A DNA stretch of 64,000 nucleotides from Halobacterium sp. DL1 (GTDB taxonomy: Archaea; Halobacteriota; Halobacteria; Halobacteriales; Halobacteriaceae), in contig CP007060.1 in assembly GCA_000230955.3 (NCBI GenBank), forward strand, positions 186,001 through 250,000, written 5' to 3'. Shown here piece by piece: positions 46,731 to 56,569 of the stretch (within the stretch, counting starts at the first letter, position 1; each line of letters opens with the position of its first letter). The notes under the pieces were generated by a model. That model ran no database searches. It saw only the letters and a program-made list of their open reading frames with translations, and was not told where the DNA came from. The position numbers and the translations under genes are program-made.

Positions 46731-47348
46731 ATGCCCGAACAGCGTGCTCCGCCGGCCGAGTGGGACCTCGCCCCCGCGGTCGAACCGGTCGTCGAGGCGT
46801 CCGCCCCCGAACCCGACTCCGACGTGCCGCGGGACGTCCGGGAGTACAAGCGGTTCTCGAAGATGGACGGCGCGCAGTACGACCGCGTCAACGAGTTCCT
46901 GCGGGACCGCACGTACATCACCGCCCGCGAGTGGGCCATCGCGCGGCTCTGTGCCGACTTCCGCACGGAGACGGGCGTGGAGATGACGAAGATCGGGGAG
47001 AACCTCCCGGAACTCGTCCCGTTCATGACCGACACGTACAGCCCGCAGGCCGTCAACCAGGCGCGGTCTGCGTTCGAGGACAAGGTGCGGAAGGCCGGCG
47101 CGACGTTCCTCTACGGCGCGATGTGTGACTTCTTCACGGCGGACGAACTCGACGACCTGATGTACGAGGTGACGGAGGTGGCGAAGTTCCTGCTGGAGGT
47201 CGAGGGCGTCGACCTGGCCGTCGAGGAGGAACTGGCCGCCGAGGAACGCATCTCGACGGTGATGCGGGACGTGCGATCGGCGAGCGACGAACTCCGCCAC
47301 GACGGCACCGAGTGCCCGAACTGCGGGCACGAGTTCGGCGGCGACTGA
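46731..47348 (+). CDS. DUF5806 family haloarchaeal protein
   Basis: A 205-residue protein with an acidic and proline-rich N-terminus to about residue 40. A helical core follows: YKRFSKMDGAQYDRVNEFLRDRTYITAREWAIARLCADFRTETGVEMTKIGENLPELVPFM, then NQARSAFEDKVRKAGATFLYGAMCDFF. The C-terminus is a half zinc-ribbon (CPNCGHEFGGD). It resembles the conserved haloarchaeal family DUF5806, of unknown role. ATG 46731 is used; an open extension upstream runs through the disordered-protein gene in a different frame and is not coding. Confidence 0.8.
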   Translation: MPEQRAPPAEWDLAPAVEPVVEASAPEPDSDVPRDVREYKRFSKMDGAQYDRVNEFLRDRTYITAREWAIARLCADFRTETGVEMTKIGENLPELVPFMTDTYSPQAVNQARSAFEDKVRKAGATFLYGAMCDFFTADELDDLMYEVTEVAKFLLEVEGVDLAVEEELAAEERISTVMRDVRSASDELRHDGTECPNCGHEFGGD

Positions 47349-47374
47349 CGCGCGGTCCGCGCCACACTTTCTGC

Positions 47375-47872
47375 TTACGCTTCGGGGAGGAACAGCGACG
47401 GGTCTTCGTGGGTGAACGTGAGCACGCGGCGTTCGTCGAGCGGTCGGACGTGCGTGCGCACCTCGCCCTCTTCCTCGACCATCTCCACGAACTCCTCGTG
47501 CTCGGTGGGGCTGAAGTACGCGGGGTAGAGCACGGCCGTCTCCGCCTCCGGGTCCTCGAGCGCGACGACCACGTAGACGGTGCCGGCGGTGTCCGCGCGG
47601 AACACCTGGGCGTTGTCGAAGCCGCCGGCCTCGTCGAACGCCTCGACGGCGGGGTCGAACTCGTTGTCCGGCGCGAGCAACTCGATGCCCGTGCGGTCGA
47701 CGTCGCCCGTCAGGATGGCGACGTCGCCCGGGTGGATCTCGTGAGCGTCCCAGCCGCGCTCGCGGTACTCCGCGGCGGTCGCGGCCATGTCGTCGACGAC
47801 TTGCTCCCAGCGGGGCATCGCGTCCGCCGCGGGGTTGTCGGGTTCCCCGATGGGGTCGGAGTCGTTGGGCAT
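47375..47872 (-). CDS. Conserved haloarchaeal protein of unknown function
   Basis: A 165-residue acidic protein from ATG 47872 (MPNDSDPIGEPDNPAADAMPRWEQVVDDMAATAAEYRERGWDAHEIHPGDVAIL). The later part VYVVVALEDPEAETAVLYPAYFSPTEHEEFVEMVEEEGEVRTHVRPLDERRVLTFTHEDPSLF looks like a single alpha/beta domain. No catalytic motif is seen. It converges on the DUF5806 gene with 26 bases between them and is divergent from the peptide-transporter operon. Confidence 0.75.
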   Translation of the reverse strand: MPNDSDPIGEPDNPAADAMPRWEQVVDDMAATAAEYRERGWDAHEIHPGDVAILTGDVDRTGIELLAPDNEFDPAVEAFDEAGGFDNAQVFRADTAGTVYVVVALEDPEAETAVLYPAYFSPTEHEEFVEMVEEEGEVRTHVRPLDERRVLTFTHEDPSLFLPEA

Positions 47873-47925
47873 GCGTCGTGAACCGGCAGCCACCCGCAAA
47901 AGCCTTCCTTCTCGGCCGGTGGTGC

Positions 47926-47936
47926 GGAAGCTATAT
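47926..47936 (+). promoter_or_regulatory. Promoter of the peptide ABC operon
   Basis: AAGCTATATGC is a good archaeal TATA element about 27 bases before 47957-47963, where both a GTG and an ATG are found. The transcript would be nearly leaderless. Confidence 0.6.
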
Positions 47937-47962
47937 GCCTCCCGTGTCACCAGTTTGTGGCA

Positions 47963-50900
47963 ATGAGTGGTCTCCTCTCCATCTCGAATCTACGGACGCA
48001 GTTCGACACGGACCGCGGGGCAGTGAAGGCGGTCGACGGCCTCGACCTCGACATCGAGGAAGGCCAGACGGTCGGCCTGGTCGGCGAGAGCGGCTCCGGG
48101 AAGAGCGTCACCGCGCTCTCCGCGATGAAACTCGTCGACGACCCGGGAAGCGTCGTCGGCGGCGAGATGACGCTGAACGACCCCGGCCTGGCCGCCGAAC
48201 TCGCGGCGGACCACGCCGGCGCCGTCGCTACCTACCCTTACGACCTCGTGGCTGCGTGCCGGGAACTCGCCGGTGACCTGCGCGGGGACGCCGAAGTCGG
48301 GTCGATGCCGGCCGAACTCCGTGGCATCGCCGAGGACCTGGCGGCCCGCGACGACCCGAACGACCTCGCGGCGGACCTCCGCGAGTTCGCCGACCGGCTG
48401 GACGACGGCGACGACCCCGACGAGGTCGGCGCCGAACTCGACCACGCCGTCGCCGACGCCCTCGACGGCTTCATCTTCGTCGAGGACGCCCGGGTCGCGT
48501 CCGTGCCGGACAGCGACGTCGACCCGTCGGCCGACCCGTGGGACGTCCTTCGGAACCGCGAGAACGGCCCCGAGAACGTCTGCCTGGAGGGCGCCCGCAT
48601 CGACCTCACGACAGCGCCCGAGCACGTGATGCGTGACATCCGGGGCGGGGAGATGAGCATGATCTTCCAGGACCCGATGACGTCGCTCAACCCCGCGCTC
48701 ACCGTCGGCGAGCAGATCGCCGAGAGCCTGCGTCTCCACCGCCACGGCGGGAAGAAGAAGGACTCGTGGCTCAACGGCATCCGCGAGGCGCTCTCCAGGG
48801 GTGACACCGACGAGGAGATCGTCCAGGAGACCGTCGACATTCTCGACGAGGTCGGCATCCCCGAACCCGAGGCACGCCTCGACGAGTATCCCCACGAGTT
48901 CTCCGGGGGGATGCGCCAGCGCGTCCTCATCGCCATCGCGCTCGCCTGCCGCCCGAAAATCCTCATCGCGGACGAGCCGACCACCGCACTGGACGTCACC
49001 ATCCAGGCCCAGATTCTCGACCTCATCAACGACCTCCAGGACGAGTTCGGGATGAGCGTCCTGTTCATCACCCACGACCTCGGCGTCGTCGCGGAGACCT
49101 GCGACCGCGTCGCCGTGATGTACGCCGGCGAGGTCGTCGAGGAGGGGCCGGTGGACGACATCTTCCACGACCCCAGCCACCCGTACACGTACGCGCTCCT
49201 GGAGTCCATCCCGCGGGAGGACACCGAGCGCCTCCAGCCCATCGAGGGCAACGTCCCGGACCTCATCGACCTCCCCGACGGCTGCCACTTCGCGCCCCGC
49301 TGTCCGTGGGCCCACGAGGAGTGCACCGAGGGCGAGATTCCGTACCTCCAGCACGGCCCGGAGGACGTCGACCACCGCTCGAAGTGCGTCCTCGAGGAGT
49401 TCGACACCACCGAGTACGGCGCCGAGCGGGGGATGGCCGCCGAGTCCGAGACGTTCACCGGCGAACCGCTGATGCACGTCGAGGACCTTCGGAAGTACTT
49501 CTCGCGCGCGGACGGCTGGCTCGACCGGTGGCTCGCCGACGAGCCCCAGACCGTGAAGGCCGTCGACGGCGTCGACTTCGACATCTACGAGGGCGAGACG
49601 CTCGGCCTCGTCGGCGAGTCCGGCTGCGGGAAGTCGACCACGGGACGATCCATCCTCCGCCTGCTGGAACCGACGGACGGCCGCGTGCTGTACGCGGGCG
49701 AGGACGTCGCGGACCTCGACGACGACGAACTCCGCGCGAAGCGCCGGGACATGCAGATGATCTTCCAGGACCCGCTGTCCTCCCTCGACCCCCGGCAGAG
49801 CGCGGGACAGACGATCATGGAGCCGCTGAAGATCCACGGCCTCCCGGAGAGCGACCCCGCGGTCACGGCCCGCGCCGACGTGACCGTCGAGGGCATCCAG
49901 CGGGACGCGGTCACGGTCGACGTCGCGGACGACGTCGACGCGCTCGTCACCAGCACGGACGGAGAGGCAGTCGTCCCGGTCACTGTCACCGTCACTGGCG
50001 ACGAGGTGGACGTCGACACCGCGACCTACCTGGACGTCGACACCACCGTCACGCGTGAGGACGGCCGCGTCACGGGCGTCCGCGTCGACGTGGGGGCAGG
50101 GGACTCGAAGCGCGCGAAGCGCCGCAATCGGGTCGCCCAGCTCCTGACGGCCGTCGGCCTCGAACCCGCGCAGTACGACCGCTACCCCCACGAGCTCTCG
50201 GGCGGGCAGCGCCAGCGCGTCGGCATCGCCCGCGCGCTCGCGGTCGACCCCGACTTCATCGTGGCCGACGAACCGGTGAGCGCGCTCGACGTGAGCGTGC
50301 AGGCCCAGATTCTGAATCTGATGGAGGACCTCCAGGAGGAGTTCGACCTCACCTACCTGTTCATCGCCCACGACCTCTCCGTCGTCCGGCACATCTGCGA
50401 CCGCGTCGCCGTGATGTACCTCGGCAAGGTCGTGGAGACGGCGCCCACCGAACTGCTGTTCGACGACCCGAAACACCCGTACACGAACGCGCTGCTCTCC
50501 TCCATCCCCGACCCGGACCCACGGGCCACCAACGAGGACCGCATCCTCCTCGAGGGCGACGTGCCGAGCCCCATCGACCCGCCCTCTGGCTGCCGGTTCC
50601 GGACGCGCTGCCCGGAGGTCATCCCGCCCGCGGAGATGGACGTCGACCAGGACGTGTTCCGCGAGGTGATGGACCTCCGGGAGGCCGTCGAGAACCGCGA
50701 CATCCCGCTCGACGCCGTCTGGGAGGACGCGACGACCGACGGGCCGGACGCCGGCGGCGAACCGGCGGAGGCCCAGGCGGACGGAGGCCGCGAAGCCGAC
50801 CGCGAGGCGTTCGTCGAGGAACTGTGGGACCGCGAGTTCAGCACCGACCCGTCGGGTGAGGTCCGCGACGTCGTCGACCGGGCGTTCGACGCGCTCGCCA

Positions 50901-51031
50901 CCGAGGACTGGGACGAGGCGGCAGAGATTCTCCAGGAGGCGTTCGAGAGTCCCTGCGAACTAGAGGAACCGCCGCTGGAGGGCGACCAGCAGACGGTCGC
51001 CTGCCACCTTTTCGACGACCACGCCGGGTAA
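47963..51031 (+). CDS. Fused dipeptide/oligopeptide ABC transporter ATPases (DppD-DppF type)
   Basis: A 1022-residue protein joining two ABC ATPases. Half 1: Walker A GESGSGKS (residues 41-48), Q-loop [12 protein letters not shown] (about 233), signature FSGGMRQRV (about 312), Walker B ILIADEPT, and the oligopeptide cysteine motif [14 protein letters not shown]. Half 2: Walker [10 protein letters not shown] (about 550), Q-loop [12 protein letters not shown], signature LSGGQRQRV (about 744), and [11 protein letters not shown]. Half 1 has about 130 extra residues between Walker A and Q-loop. Half 2 has an 80-residue beta-rich insert (about 632-713). A 130-residue tail follows. The ATPases energise uptake with the permeases at 52.9 kb. 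Confidence 0.9.
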   Translation: MSGLLSISNLRTQFDTDRGAVKAVDGLDLDIEEGQTVGLVGESGSGKSVTALSAMKLVDDPGSVVGGEMTLNDPGLAAELAADHAGAVATYPYDLVAACRELAGDLRGDAEVGSMPAELRGIAEDLAARDDPNDLAADLREFADRLDDGDDPDEVGAELDHAVADALDGFIFVEDARVASVPDSDVDPSADPWDVLRNRENGPENVCLEGARIDLTTAPEHVMRDIRGGEMSMIFQDPMTSLNPALTVGEQIAESLRLHRHGGKKKDSWLNGIREALSRGDTDEEIVQETVDILDEVGIPEPEARLDEYPHEFSGGMRQRVLIAIALACRPKILIADEPTTALDVTIQAQILDLINDLQDEFGMSVLFITHDLGVVAETCDRVAVMYAGEVVEEGPVDDIFHDPSHPYTYALLESIPREDTERLQPIEGNVPDLIDLPDGCHFAPRCPWAHEECTEGEIPYLQHGPEDVDHRSKCVLEEFDTTEYGAERGMAAESETFTGEPLMHVEDLRKYFSRADGWLDRWLADEPQTVKAVDGVDFDIYEGETLGLVGESGCGKSTTGRSILRLLEPTDGRVLYAGEDVADLDDDELRAKRRDMQMIFQDPLSSLDPRQSAGQTIMEPLKIHGLPESDPAVTARADVTVEGIQRDAVTVDVADDVDALVTSTDGEAVVPVTVTVTGDEVDVDTATYLDVDTTVTREDGRVTGVRVDVGAGDSKRAKRRNRVAQLLTAVGLEPAQYDRYPHELSGGQRQRVGIARALAVDPDFIVADEPVSALDVSVQAQILNLMEDLQEEFDLTYLFIAHDLSVVRHICDRVAVMYLGKVVETAPTELLFDDPKHPYTNALLSSIPDPDPRATNEDRILLEGDVPSPIDPPSGCRFRTRCPEVIPPAEMDVDQDVFREVMDLREAVENRDIPLDAVWEDATTDGPDAGGEPAEAQADGGREADREAFVEELWDREFSTDPSGEVRDVVDRAFDALATEDWDEAAEILQEAFESPCELEEPPLEGDQQTVACHLFDDHAG

Positions 51032-51128
51032 CCTGGGCCCAGCCGCCCCCTTTTAGCCAGCCCATACCATGTTAATCGTTATCGTATTTAGTCGTTGGTG
51101 CTCGTCCAGTATTCTCCGGTATTATTAA

Positions 51129-52826
51129 GTGAAGGACACCTGCATACCCAAATTGGCAGGCGATAACGTAAGCCGACGAAGCTTCTTGAAGGCAGCGGGG
51201 ACCGCCACGGTCGCCGCGACATCGACCGCAGGTTGTACCAGTCTCATGGGCGGCGACGGCGGTGGCGGCGGGACACTCGTCTACTCCCGCGGCGACCACC
51301 CGAGCAACTACGACCCCCAGCAGACCACCAGCGGCGAGGTGGCGAAGGTCACGAACCAGGTCTTCGACACGACCGTCGACTTCAAGCCGGGCAGCGGTGG
51401 CGCGCTCACCGACGGCCTCGCCAAGGAGTGGTCCCTGGACGGGAAGACGGCCACCATCACGCTCAAGGAGGGCGTCAACTTCCACAACGGCGAGGAACTC
51501 ACGTCCGCGGACGTCCGCGCGACGATTCGCCGCTTCATCGACGAGGACTACAAGTATTTCCTCGGCGAGAACCGCTCGGGCTACTCCTCGGTCACCTTCG
51601 GTGACTGGATCGCGAGCATGGAGGAGAGCGGCAAGTACGAGCTCACCATCAACCTGAGCCAGCGCTACGCGCCGTTCGTCCGGAACCTCGCGATGTTCGC
51701 AGCCGCCATCCTCTCGAAGGCGCAGATCGAGTCGGTGGGCGAGGGTGCGGACGCCCAGGCCGAACTCGGCACGGACCCGAAGGGCACCGGCCCGTTCGTC
51801 TTCGAGGAACTCGACAACGACAACGAGCGCATCCGGTTCACCGCGCACGGCGACTTCTGGGGCAAGGGCCCGAAGGTCGACGAACTCATCATCAAGACGA
51901 TCAAGTCCAACCAGACGCGCGCCCAGGACCTCATCAACGGTGACAGCCACCTCACCGACAACCTCAGCGCGCAGGCCATCCAGCAGATCGACAACTCCGA
52001 CTCCGCGTCCTCCAAGCTGAAGGACGGCATCAACGTGGGTTACATGGCGTTCAACCAGTCCCGGAAGGAGGCCTTCCGGAAGCCGAAGGTCCGCCGCGCC
52101 ATCAGCTACGCAGTGGACACGAAGGCCATCGTGGACTCCATCTACCAGGGCTTCGCGTCGCAGGCCGACCAGCCGCTCCCGCCGAACGTCCTCGGTCACA
52201 ACGACGACCTGGACCCGTACCCCCACGACCCCGACGAGGCGTCCCAGCTCCTCGAAGAGGCCGGCGAGACGGATCTCACGTTCGAACTCGCGACGTTCTC
52301 GAACCCGCGTGGCTACAACCCGAGCCCCGTCGCGACCGCGAACCAGATCAAGTCGAACCTCGAGGAGATCGGTATCACCGTCGAGATCAACCAGTTCTCC
52401 TCGTTCGGCCCGTACATCGACTACACGTACGGCGGCAAGCACGACGCGGCGCTGCTCGGCTGGTACACCGACAACGCCGACCCGGACAACTTCCTCTACG
52501 TGCTCCTGCACCCCGGCGTGTCCGTCGACGACGTGCCGAGCGGCCAGGACTACGTGAGCTGGGATACGAAGGCCAACGCCTCCAACATCTCCGCGTGGGC
52601 GAACACGGACTACATGGAGCTCGTCAACCAGGGTCAGACGACCTACGACGAGGGCGAGCGTGAAGACCTCTACCTCGAGGCGACCAAGCTGGCCCACGAG
52701 CAGGCCCCGTGGGTGTACCTCGACTACGCACAGACCACGCGTGGCGTGCACGAGTCGGTGAAGTCCGACACGTTCATCGTGAGTTCCGTCGGTCAGCCGT
52801 ACCTGGAACTCGTCGAACTGAAGTGA
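51129..52826 (+). CDS. Peptide ABC transporter substrate-binding lipoprotein
   Basis: A 565-residue extracellular binding protein of the SBP_bac_5 (DppA/OppA) family. It starts with GTG 51129. The Tat motif is VSRRSFLKAAG (about residue 14), and the lipobox TAGCTS gives a lipid-anchored Cys 37. Family segments include YDPQQTTSGEVAKVTNQVFDTTVDF, LKEGVNFHNGEELTSADV, TGPFVFEELD and the C-terminal YMELVNQGQTTYDEGEREDLY. It binds peptides, or possibly other solutes such as nickel complexes, outside the membrane. Two hairpins follow before the permease gene. Confidence 0.9.
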   Translation: MKDTCIPKLAGDNVSRRSFLKAAGTATVAATSTAGCTSLMGGDGGGGGTLVYSRGDHPSNYDPQQTTSGEVAKVTNQVFDTTVDFKPGSGGALTDGLAKEWSLDGKTATITLKEGVNFHNGEELTSADVRATIRRFIDEDYKYFLGENRSGYSSVTFGDWIASMEESGKYELTINLSQRYAPFVRNLAMFAAAILSKAQIESVGEGADAQAELGTDPKGTGPFVFEELDNDNERIRFTAHGDFWGKGPKVDELIIKTIKSNQTRAQDLINGDSHLTDNLSAQAIQQIDNSDSASSKLKDGINVGYMAFNQSRKEAFRKPKVRRAISYAVDTKAIVDSIYQGFASQADQPLPPNVLGHNDDLDPYPHDPDEASQLLEEAGETDLTFELATFSNPRGYNPSPVATANQIKSNLEEIGITVEINQFSSFGPYIDYTYGGKHDAALLGWYTDNADPDNFLYVLLHPGVSVDDVPSGQDYVSWDTKANASNISAWANTDYMELVNQGQTTYDEGEREDLYLEATKLAHEQAPWVYLDYAQTTRGVHESVKSDTFIVSSVGQPYLELVELK

Positions 52827-52831
52827 GGTCG

Positions 52832-52898
52832 CGGGGGTAACCCCGGACTCACCGCCGTCGCGAAGTAACGTTCATACGGCCGGACGTCTCACGTCCGG
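52832..52898 (+). terminator. Two hairpins between binding protein and permease genes
   Basis: A small hairpin cgggg-gtaa-ccccg (about 52834-52846) is followed by a perfect one, ccggacgt-ctc-acgtccgg (52880-52898), 17 bases before the permease start. They could attenuate transcription or protect the upstream message, so that the binding protein is made in excess, as is common in such operons. Confidence 0.5.
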
Positions 52899-52914
52899 AT
52901 ACTAACTCATATAC

Positions 52915-53958
52915 ATGGTCTCGAAGCGGTTCATCCTGAAACGGCTACTGTTGCTCGTGCCGGTACTGCTCGGCGTAGCGACGTTCGTCTTCGTCATTCT
53001 CCACCTCTCCGGTGGTGACCCCGCGCGGGTCATTCTCGGGCAGCGTGCGTCGGACGCACGCGTCCTCGAGTTACGCCAGAACCTCGGCTTGAACGACCCC
53101 CTCTACGTCCAGTACGGTCGCTTCCTGCTCGACGCTGCCCAGTTGGACTTCGGCCAGTCCTACAAGGTCGCCCAGGGCCAGTCGGTCCGCAGCGTCCTGG
53201 CCTCGCGGCTCCCCATCACCATCGAGCTCGCGCTGTACGGCCAGGTCATCGGCCTGCTGATCGGCCTGCCGCTGGGCGTCATCTCCGCGGTGAAACAGGA
53301 CTCCATCGTCGACCACCTTGGTCGCGTCGGCGCGCTGTCGGGCATCTCCATCCCCATCTACTGGTCGGGCCCGATGCTCATCCTGCTGTTCTCGACGTTC
53401 CTCGGCATCTTCCCGGCGAGCGGCCGCATCGACTCGACGATGTTCCTCGCCGACCACTGGACGCTGTTCGGCACGGAGCTGCCGCTCACCGGCATGGTCA
53501 CCGTCGACACGCTCCTGCTCGGGCGGCTCGAGGCGTGGTTCTCGGCGGTCCGGCACATGTTCCTGCCGGCGGCCACCATTGGCATCTACTCGCTCGCGCT
53601 CATCTCCCGCATGATGCGGTCGTCGATGCTGGAGGTCGTGCGCCAGGACTACATGCGGACGGCGCGCGCGAAGGGCCAGGGCTCGAAGATCACCATCATG
53701 AAACACGGCTTCCGGAACGCCCTCATCCCGGTCGTCACCGTCATCGGTATCCAGTTCGGCACGCTGCTCGGCGGCGCGGTCCTCACGGAGACGGTGTTCA
53801 GCATCAACGGCATCGGGACGACCATCGTCGCCGCCATCAACGCGACCGACTACCCGCTCGTTCAGGGCGCGGTTCTGACGTTCGCGCTGCTGTTCACGCT
53901 CGTGAACCTCGGCGTCGACATCACCTACAGCTACCTCGACCCCCGCATCCAACAGTGA
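52915..53958 (+). CDS. Peptide ABC transporter permease, DppB type
   Basis: A 347-residue membrane protein with six helices. It has the MetI-like permease domain and the N-terminal pattern of DppB (ILKRLLLLVPVLLGVATFVFVILHLSGGDPARVILG). The EAA loop is QDYMRTARAKGQGSKITIMKHGFRNALIPVVTVIG, which contacts the ATPase. ATG 52915. It is followed after one base by the second permease. Confidence 0.93.
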   Translation: MVSKRFILKRLLLLVPVLLGVATFVFVILHLSGGDPARVILGQRASDARVLELRQNLGLNDPLYVQYGRFLLDAAQLDFGQSYKVAQGQSVRSVLASRLPITIELALYGQVIGLLIGLPLGVISAVKQDSIVDHLGRVGALSGISIPIYWSGPMLILLFSTFLGIFPASGRIDSTMFLADHWTLFGTELPLTGMVTVDTLLLGRLEAWFSAVRHMFLPAATIGIYSLALISRMMRSSMLEVVRQDYMRTARAKGQGSKITIMKHGFRNALIPVVTVIGIQFGTLLGGAVLTETVFSINGIGTTIVAAINATDYPLVQGAVLTFALLFTLVNLGVDITYSYLDPRIQQ

Positions 53959-53959
53959 A

Positions 53960-54904
53960 ATGAGCACGGAAACGACCGAAAACCCGACCGAACCGGCGGA
54001 GCGCGGCCTGCTTGACCGCCTACGCTCCTCGCAGTTCCTCTCGGAACTGTTCTCGAACCGCATCGCGCTCACCGGCATCGTCATCATCGCCACGATGGTG
54101 CTCGTGGCGCTGTACGCGCGCGTCTTCCTCGACGTCGGTGTGCTGGCCGACTCGCGACTCGGCGGCACGATTCCGGACCGCGCACCGCCGGGCTGGGTCG
54201 GCCCCGCGCCGGCGGACACGTACCTTTTCGGCACCGACGCGGCCGCCCGCGACATCTTCAAGCGGACGCTGTACGGCGCCTGGATTGCGATGAAGTTCGG
54301 CACCATCGCGGTCGGCGTCTCGACGGTCGCCGGCATCGCGCTGGGAACGGTCGCGGCGTACTACAGCGACCTCACCGACAACGTCATCATGCGGACGATG
54401 GACGTGCTGCTGGCGTTCCCGTCGCTGCTGCTCGCGCTCGCGCTGGTCTCCATCTTCGGGGCGGGGCTCTGGAAGGCCACCGCCGCGCTCATCCTCGTCT
54501 ACACGCCGCGGTTCGCCCGCGTCGTGCGCGGCGCCGCGCTGAAAGTGCTCGAGGACGAGTACATCGAGGCGACGGAAGCTCTCGGCGCGACGGACCCGCG
54601 GGTCCTCGTTCGGCACGTCGTCCCGAACTCGCTGGCGCCCATCACGGTGCAGTCGACGCTGAACTTCGGGCTCGCCATCATCGACATCGCGGCGCTGTCG
54701 TTCCTCGGCTTCGGCGCGCAGGCCGGCATGCCGTCGTGGGGGAAGATGCTCGCGAACGGCGTGTCGAACGGCCTCCTCACCGGGAAGTGGTGGATGTCCG
54801 TCTTCCCGGGACTGTTCCTGGCTATCACGGTGCTGGGCTTCAACCTCCTGGGTGACGGGATGCGTGACGCCCTCGACCCCCGGATGCGGGAGACCGTCGA
54901 CTGA
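53960..54904 (+). CDS. Peptide ABC transporter permease, DppC type
   Basis: A 314-residue partner permease. The N-terminal cytoplasmic segment is followed by SNRIALTGIVIIATMVLVALYARVF. The EAA loop is EDEYIEATEALGATDPRVLVRHVVPNSLAPITV. The family strand LGTDAAARDIFKRTLYGAW is present in the form FGTDAAARDIFKR. It forms the channel with the DppB-type subunit. Confidence 0.93.
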   Translation: MSTETTENPTEPAERGLLDRLRSSQFLSELFSNRIALTGIVIIATMVLVALYARVFLDVGVLADSRLGGTIPDRAPPGWVGPAPADTYLFGTDAAARDIFKRTLYGAWIAMKFGTIAVGVSTVAGIALGTVAAYYSDLTDNVIMRTMDVLLAFPSLLLALALVSIFGAGLWKATAALILVYTPRFARVVRGAALKVLEDEYIEATEALGATDPRVLVRHVVPNSLAPITVQSTLNFGLAIIDIAALSFLGFGAQAGMPSWGKMLANGVSNGLLTGKWWMSVFPGLFLAITVLGFNLLGDGMRDALDPRMRETVD

Positions 54905-54907
54905 CCG

Positions 54908-55264
54908 ATGCAGGAGGGCGTCGAAGCACAGGGCCGCGACTGGGGGTTGCTCGCCCGCTTCGCCGCCGCCGGCTTCGCCGCCGCCTTCCTCCTCTTCTAC
55001 GCGCTCGTCTTCGCCCTCGGCTACGCGCCGCGGTCAGCCAGTTCGCTGGCGTTCCCTCTCGCCGCGATTCCGTTCGCGTTCGGCCTCCTCGGCTGGTCGG
55101 CGGTGCTGCTGTCCGGCGAAGCCGTCGAGAACTACTCCAGGGAACTCGGTCTCAGCGAGGGCTGGACCGTCGAGAGCGGGCGGCAGGCGATGGCCGTGCT
55201 TGTCGTCTTCGGACTCGGTGGCATGGTGGGCGCCGCCGTCGCTGGCGCGCCCTACGGCGTCTAA
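54908..55264 (+). CDS. Small membrane protein at the end of the peptide operon
   Basis: A 118-residue protein with three or four helices (FAAAGFAAAFLLFYALVFALGY, LAFPLAAIPFAFGLLGWSAVLLSG, QAMAVLVVFGLGGMVGAAVAG) and a short cytoplasmic head. It starts 4 bases after the DppC-type stop, so it is in the same transcript, but it is not a known transporter subunit. The function is unknown. It converges on pyrC. Confidence 0.8.
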   Translation: MQEGVEAQGRDWGLLARFAAAGFAAAFLLFYALVFALGYAPRSASSLAFPLAAIPFAFGLLGWSAVLLSGEAVENYSRELGLSEGWTVESGRQAMAVLVVFGLGGMVGAAVAGAPYGV

Positions 55265-55279
55265 CCCCGAGGGACCAGT

Positions 55280-56545
55280 TCACTCCCGGACGTTTTCGCC
55301 GTCGTGGTCCGCGAACGAGTCGCCGTCCCAGACGACCGTTCCCCGGACCATCGTCCACTCCGGGAACACCCCCTGTTCCCCCTCGAACGGCGTCCACTCG
55401 CAGTTCGAGTGGAGGTCGGCGCCTCTGATCTCCCGGGAGTCCTCGGGGTCGACGAGCACGAGGTCGGCGTCCCGGCCCGCCTCGACCCTCCCTTTTTGCG
55501 GCAGGTCGAAGATAGCGGCGGGGTTCGCGGCGGTCACGTCCCGCACGCGCTCGTGCGTGAGTTCCCCCTCGCTGGCAGCCTGCAACAGCAGCGGAAGCGC
55601 CGTCTCGACACCCGGAACGCCCGACGGCGCGTCCCAGATACTCGCCTCCTTCTCCCCGCGGGTGTGGGGCGCGTGGTCGGTCGCGACCACGTCGATTCGG
55701 CCGTCGGCCAGTCGCTCGAACAGCGCCTCCTGGCGCTCCTCGCTGCGCAGCGGCGGGTTCATCCGCCCGAACGTTCCGAGTTCGTCGAGGTCATCCCGCG
55801 AGAGGAAGAGGTGGTGTGGTGTCGCCTCGCAGGTAGCGCCGCCCGCGTTCGCCGCGTCGACGCCCTCCGGCGTGGAGGTGTGCGCGACGTGGACGGTCGC
55901 ACCCGCCTCGTTCCCCACCCTCACGGCGCGCTCGACGGCGGCCTCCTCGGCCTCGGCGGTGCGGTAGGCGCTCCAGGCGTCGGCGTCCTCGCGCTCTTTC
56001 GCCGTCGTATCGAACAGGTCGGCGTCCTCCGCGTGGACCGTGACGACGACGTCCTCGCTGGCCGCAATACCACAGGCCTCGCGGAACAGTTCGGCCTCGA
56101 TGCCCATGTCGCCCGTGGAGTCGGCGAGGAACACCTCGCCGAGCGCGAACAGCGGCCGGTCGAACAGCGTCTCGGGGTCCCAGTCGGCCGTCACGCCGCC
56201 GTTGATGCCCCAGTCGACGAGTGAGTCGGCGGCGAAGTCGGCCTTCTCGTCGAACGCCGCGCCGGTCACCGTCGCCGGGTCAGTGTTCGGCTGGTCGACG
56301 ACGGTGGTGACGCCGCCCGCCGCCGCGCTACGCGACCCCGACCCCCACGTCTCCTTGTGGCCGTAGCCCGGCTGCCGGAAGTGGACGTGGACGTCGATCA
56401 TCCCCGGGAGGAGTAGGTTGCCGGCCGCGTCGACGAACGTCTCACCGTCGAGGCTCTCGCCGACGGCGTCGATGCGTCCGTGGTCGCCGACGCGCACGTC
56501 CCGCGTCCGGCCGTCCGCGAGCGTGGCGTTCCGGATAACTTTCAT
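55280..56545 (-). CDS. pyrC: Dihydroorotase
   Basis: A 421-residue zinc enzyme of the amidohydrolase superfamily that closes carbamoyl-aspartate to dihydroorotate. The metal-binding HVHFRQPGYGHKETWG is at about residues 53-68. VTVHAEDADL and VHVAHTSTPEG carry metal histidines and VVATDHAPHT the catalytic Asp. The position normally held by the carbamylated Lys was not identified with certainty, so a type I archaeal enzyme is assumed. ATG 56545 gives MKVIRNATLADGRTRDV, the usual start. It supplies the substrate of PyrD, encoded at 2.8 kb. Confidence 0.92.
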   Translation of the reverse strand: MKVIRNATLADGRTRDVRVGDHGRIDAVGESLDGETFVDAAGNLLLPGMIDVHVHFRQPGYGHKETWGSGSRSAAAGGVTTVVDQPNTDPATVTGAAFDEKADFAADSLVDWGINGGVTADWDPETLFDRPLFALGEVFLADSTGDMGIEAELFREACGIAASEDVVVTVHAEDADLFDTTAKEREDADAWSAYRTAEAEEAAVERAVRVGNEAGATVHVAHTSTPEGVDAANAGGATCEATPHHLFLSRDDLDELGTFGRMNPPLRSEERQEALFERLADGRIDVVATDHAPHTRGEKEASIWDAPSGVPGVETALPLLLQAASEGELTHERVRDVTAANPAAIFDLPQKGRVEAGRDADLVLVDPEDSREIRGADLHSNCEWTPFEGEQGVFPEWTMVRGTVVWDGDSFADHDGENVRE

Positions 56546-56569
56546 ACGCGGACTCTCTCGGCAGCGCGC

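Noticed and set aside
45666-47348. A 560-codon plus-strand frame that includes the DUF5806 gene
   Set aside because: Only the part from ATG 46731 matches a family. Upstream it runs in another frame through the Q/G/R-rich gene and the repeat spacer.
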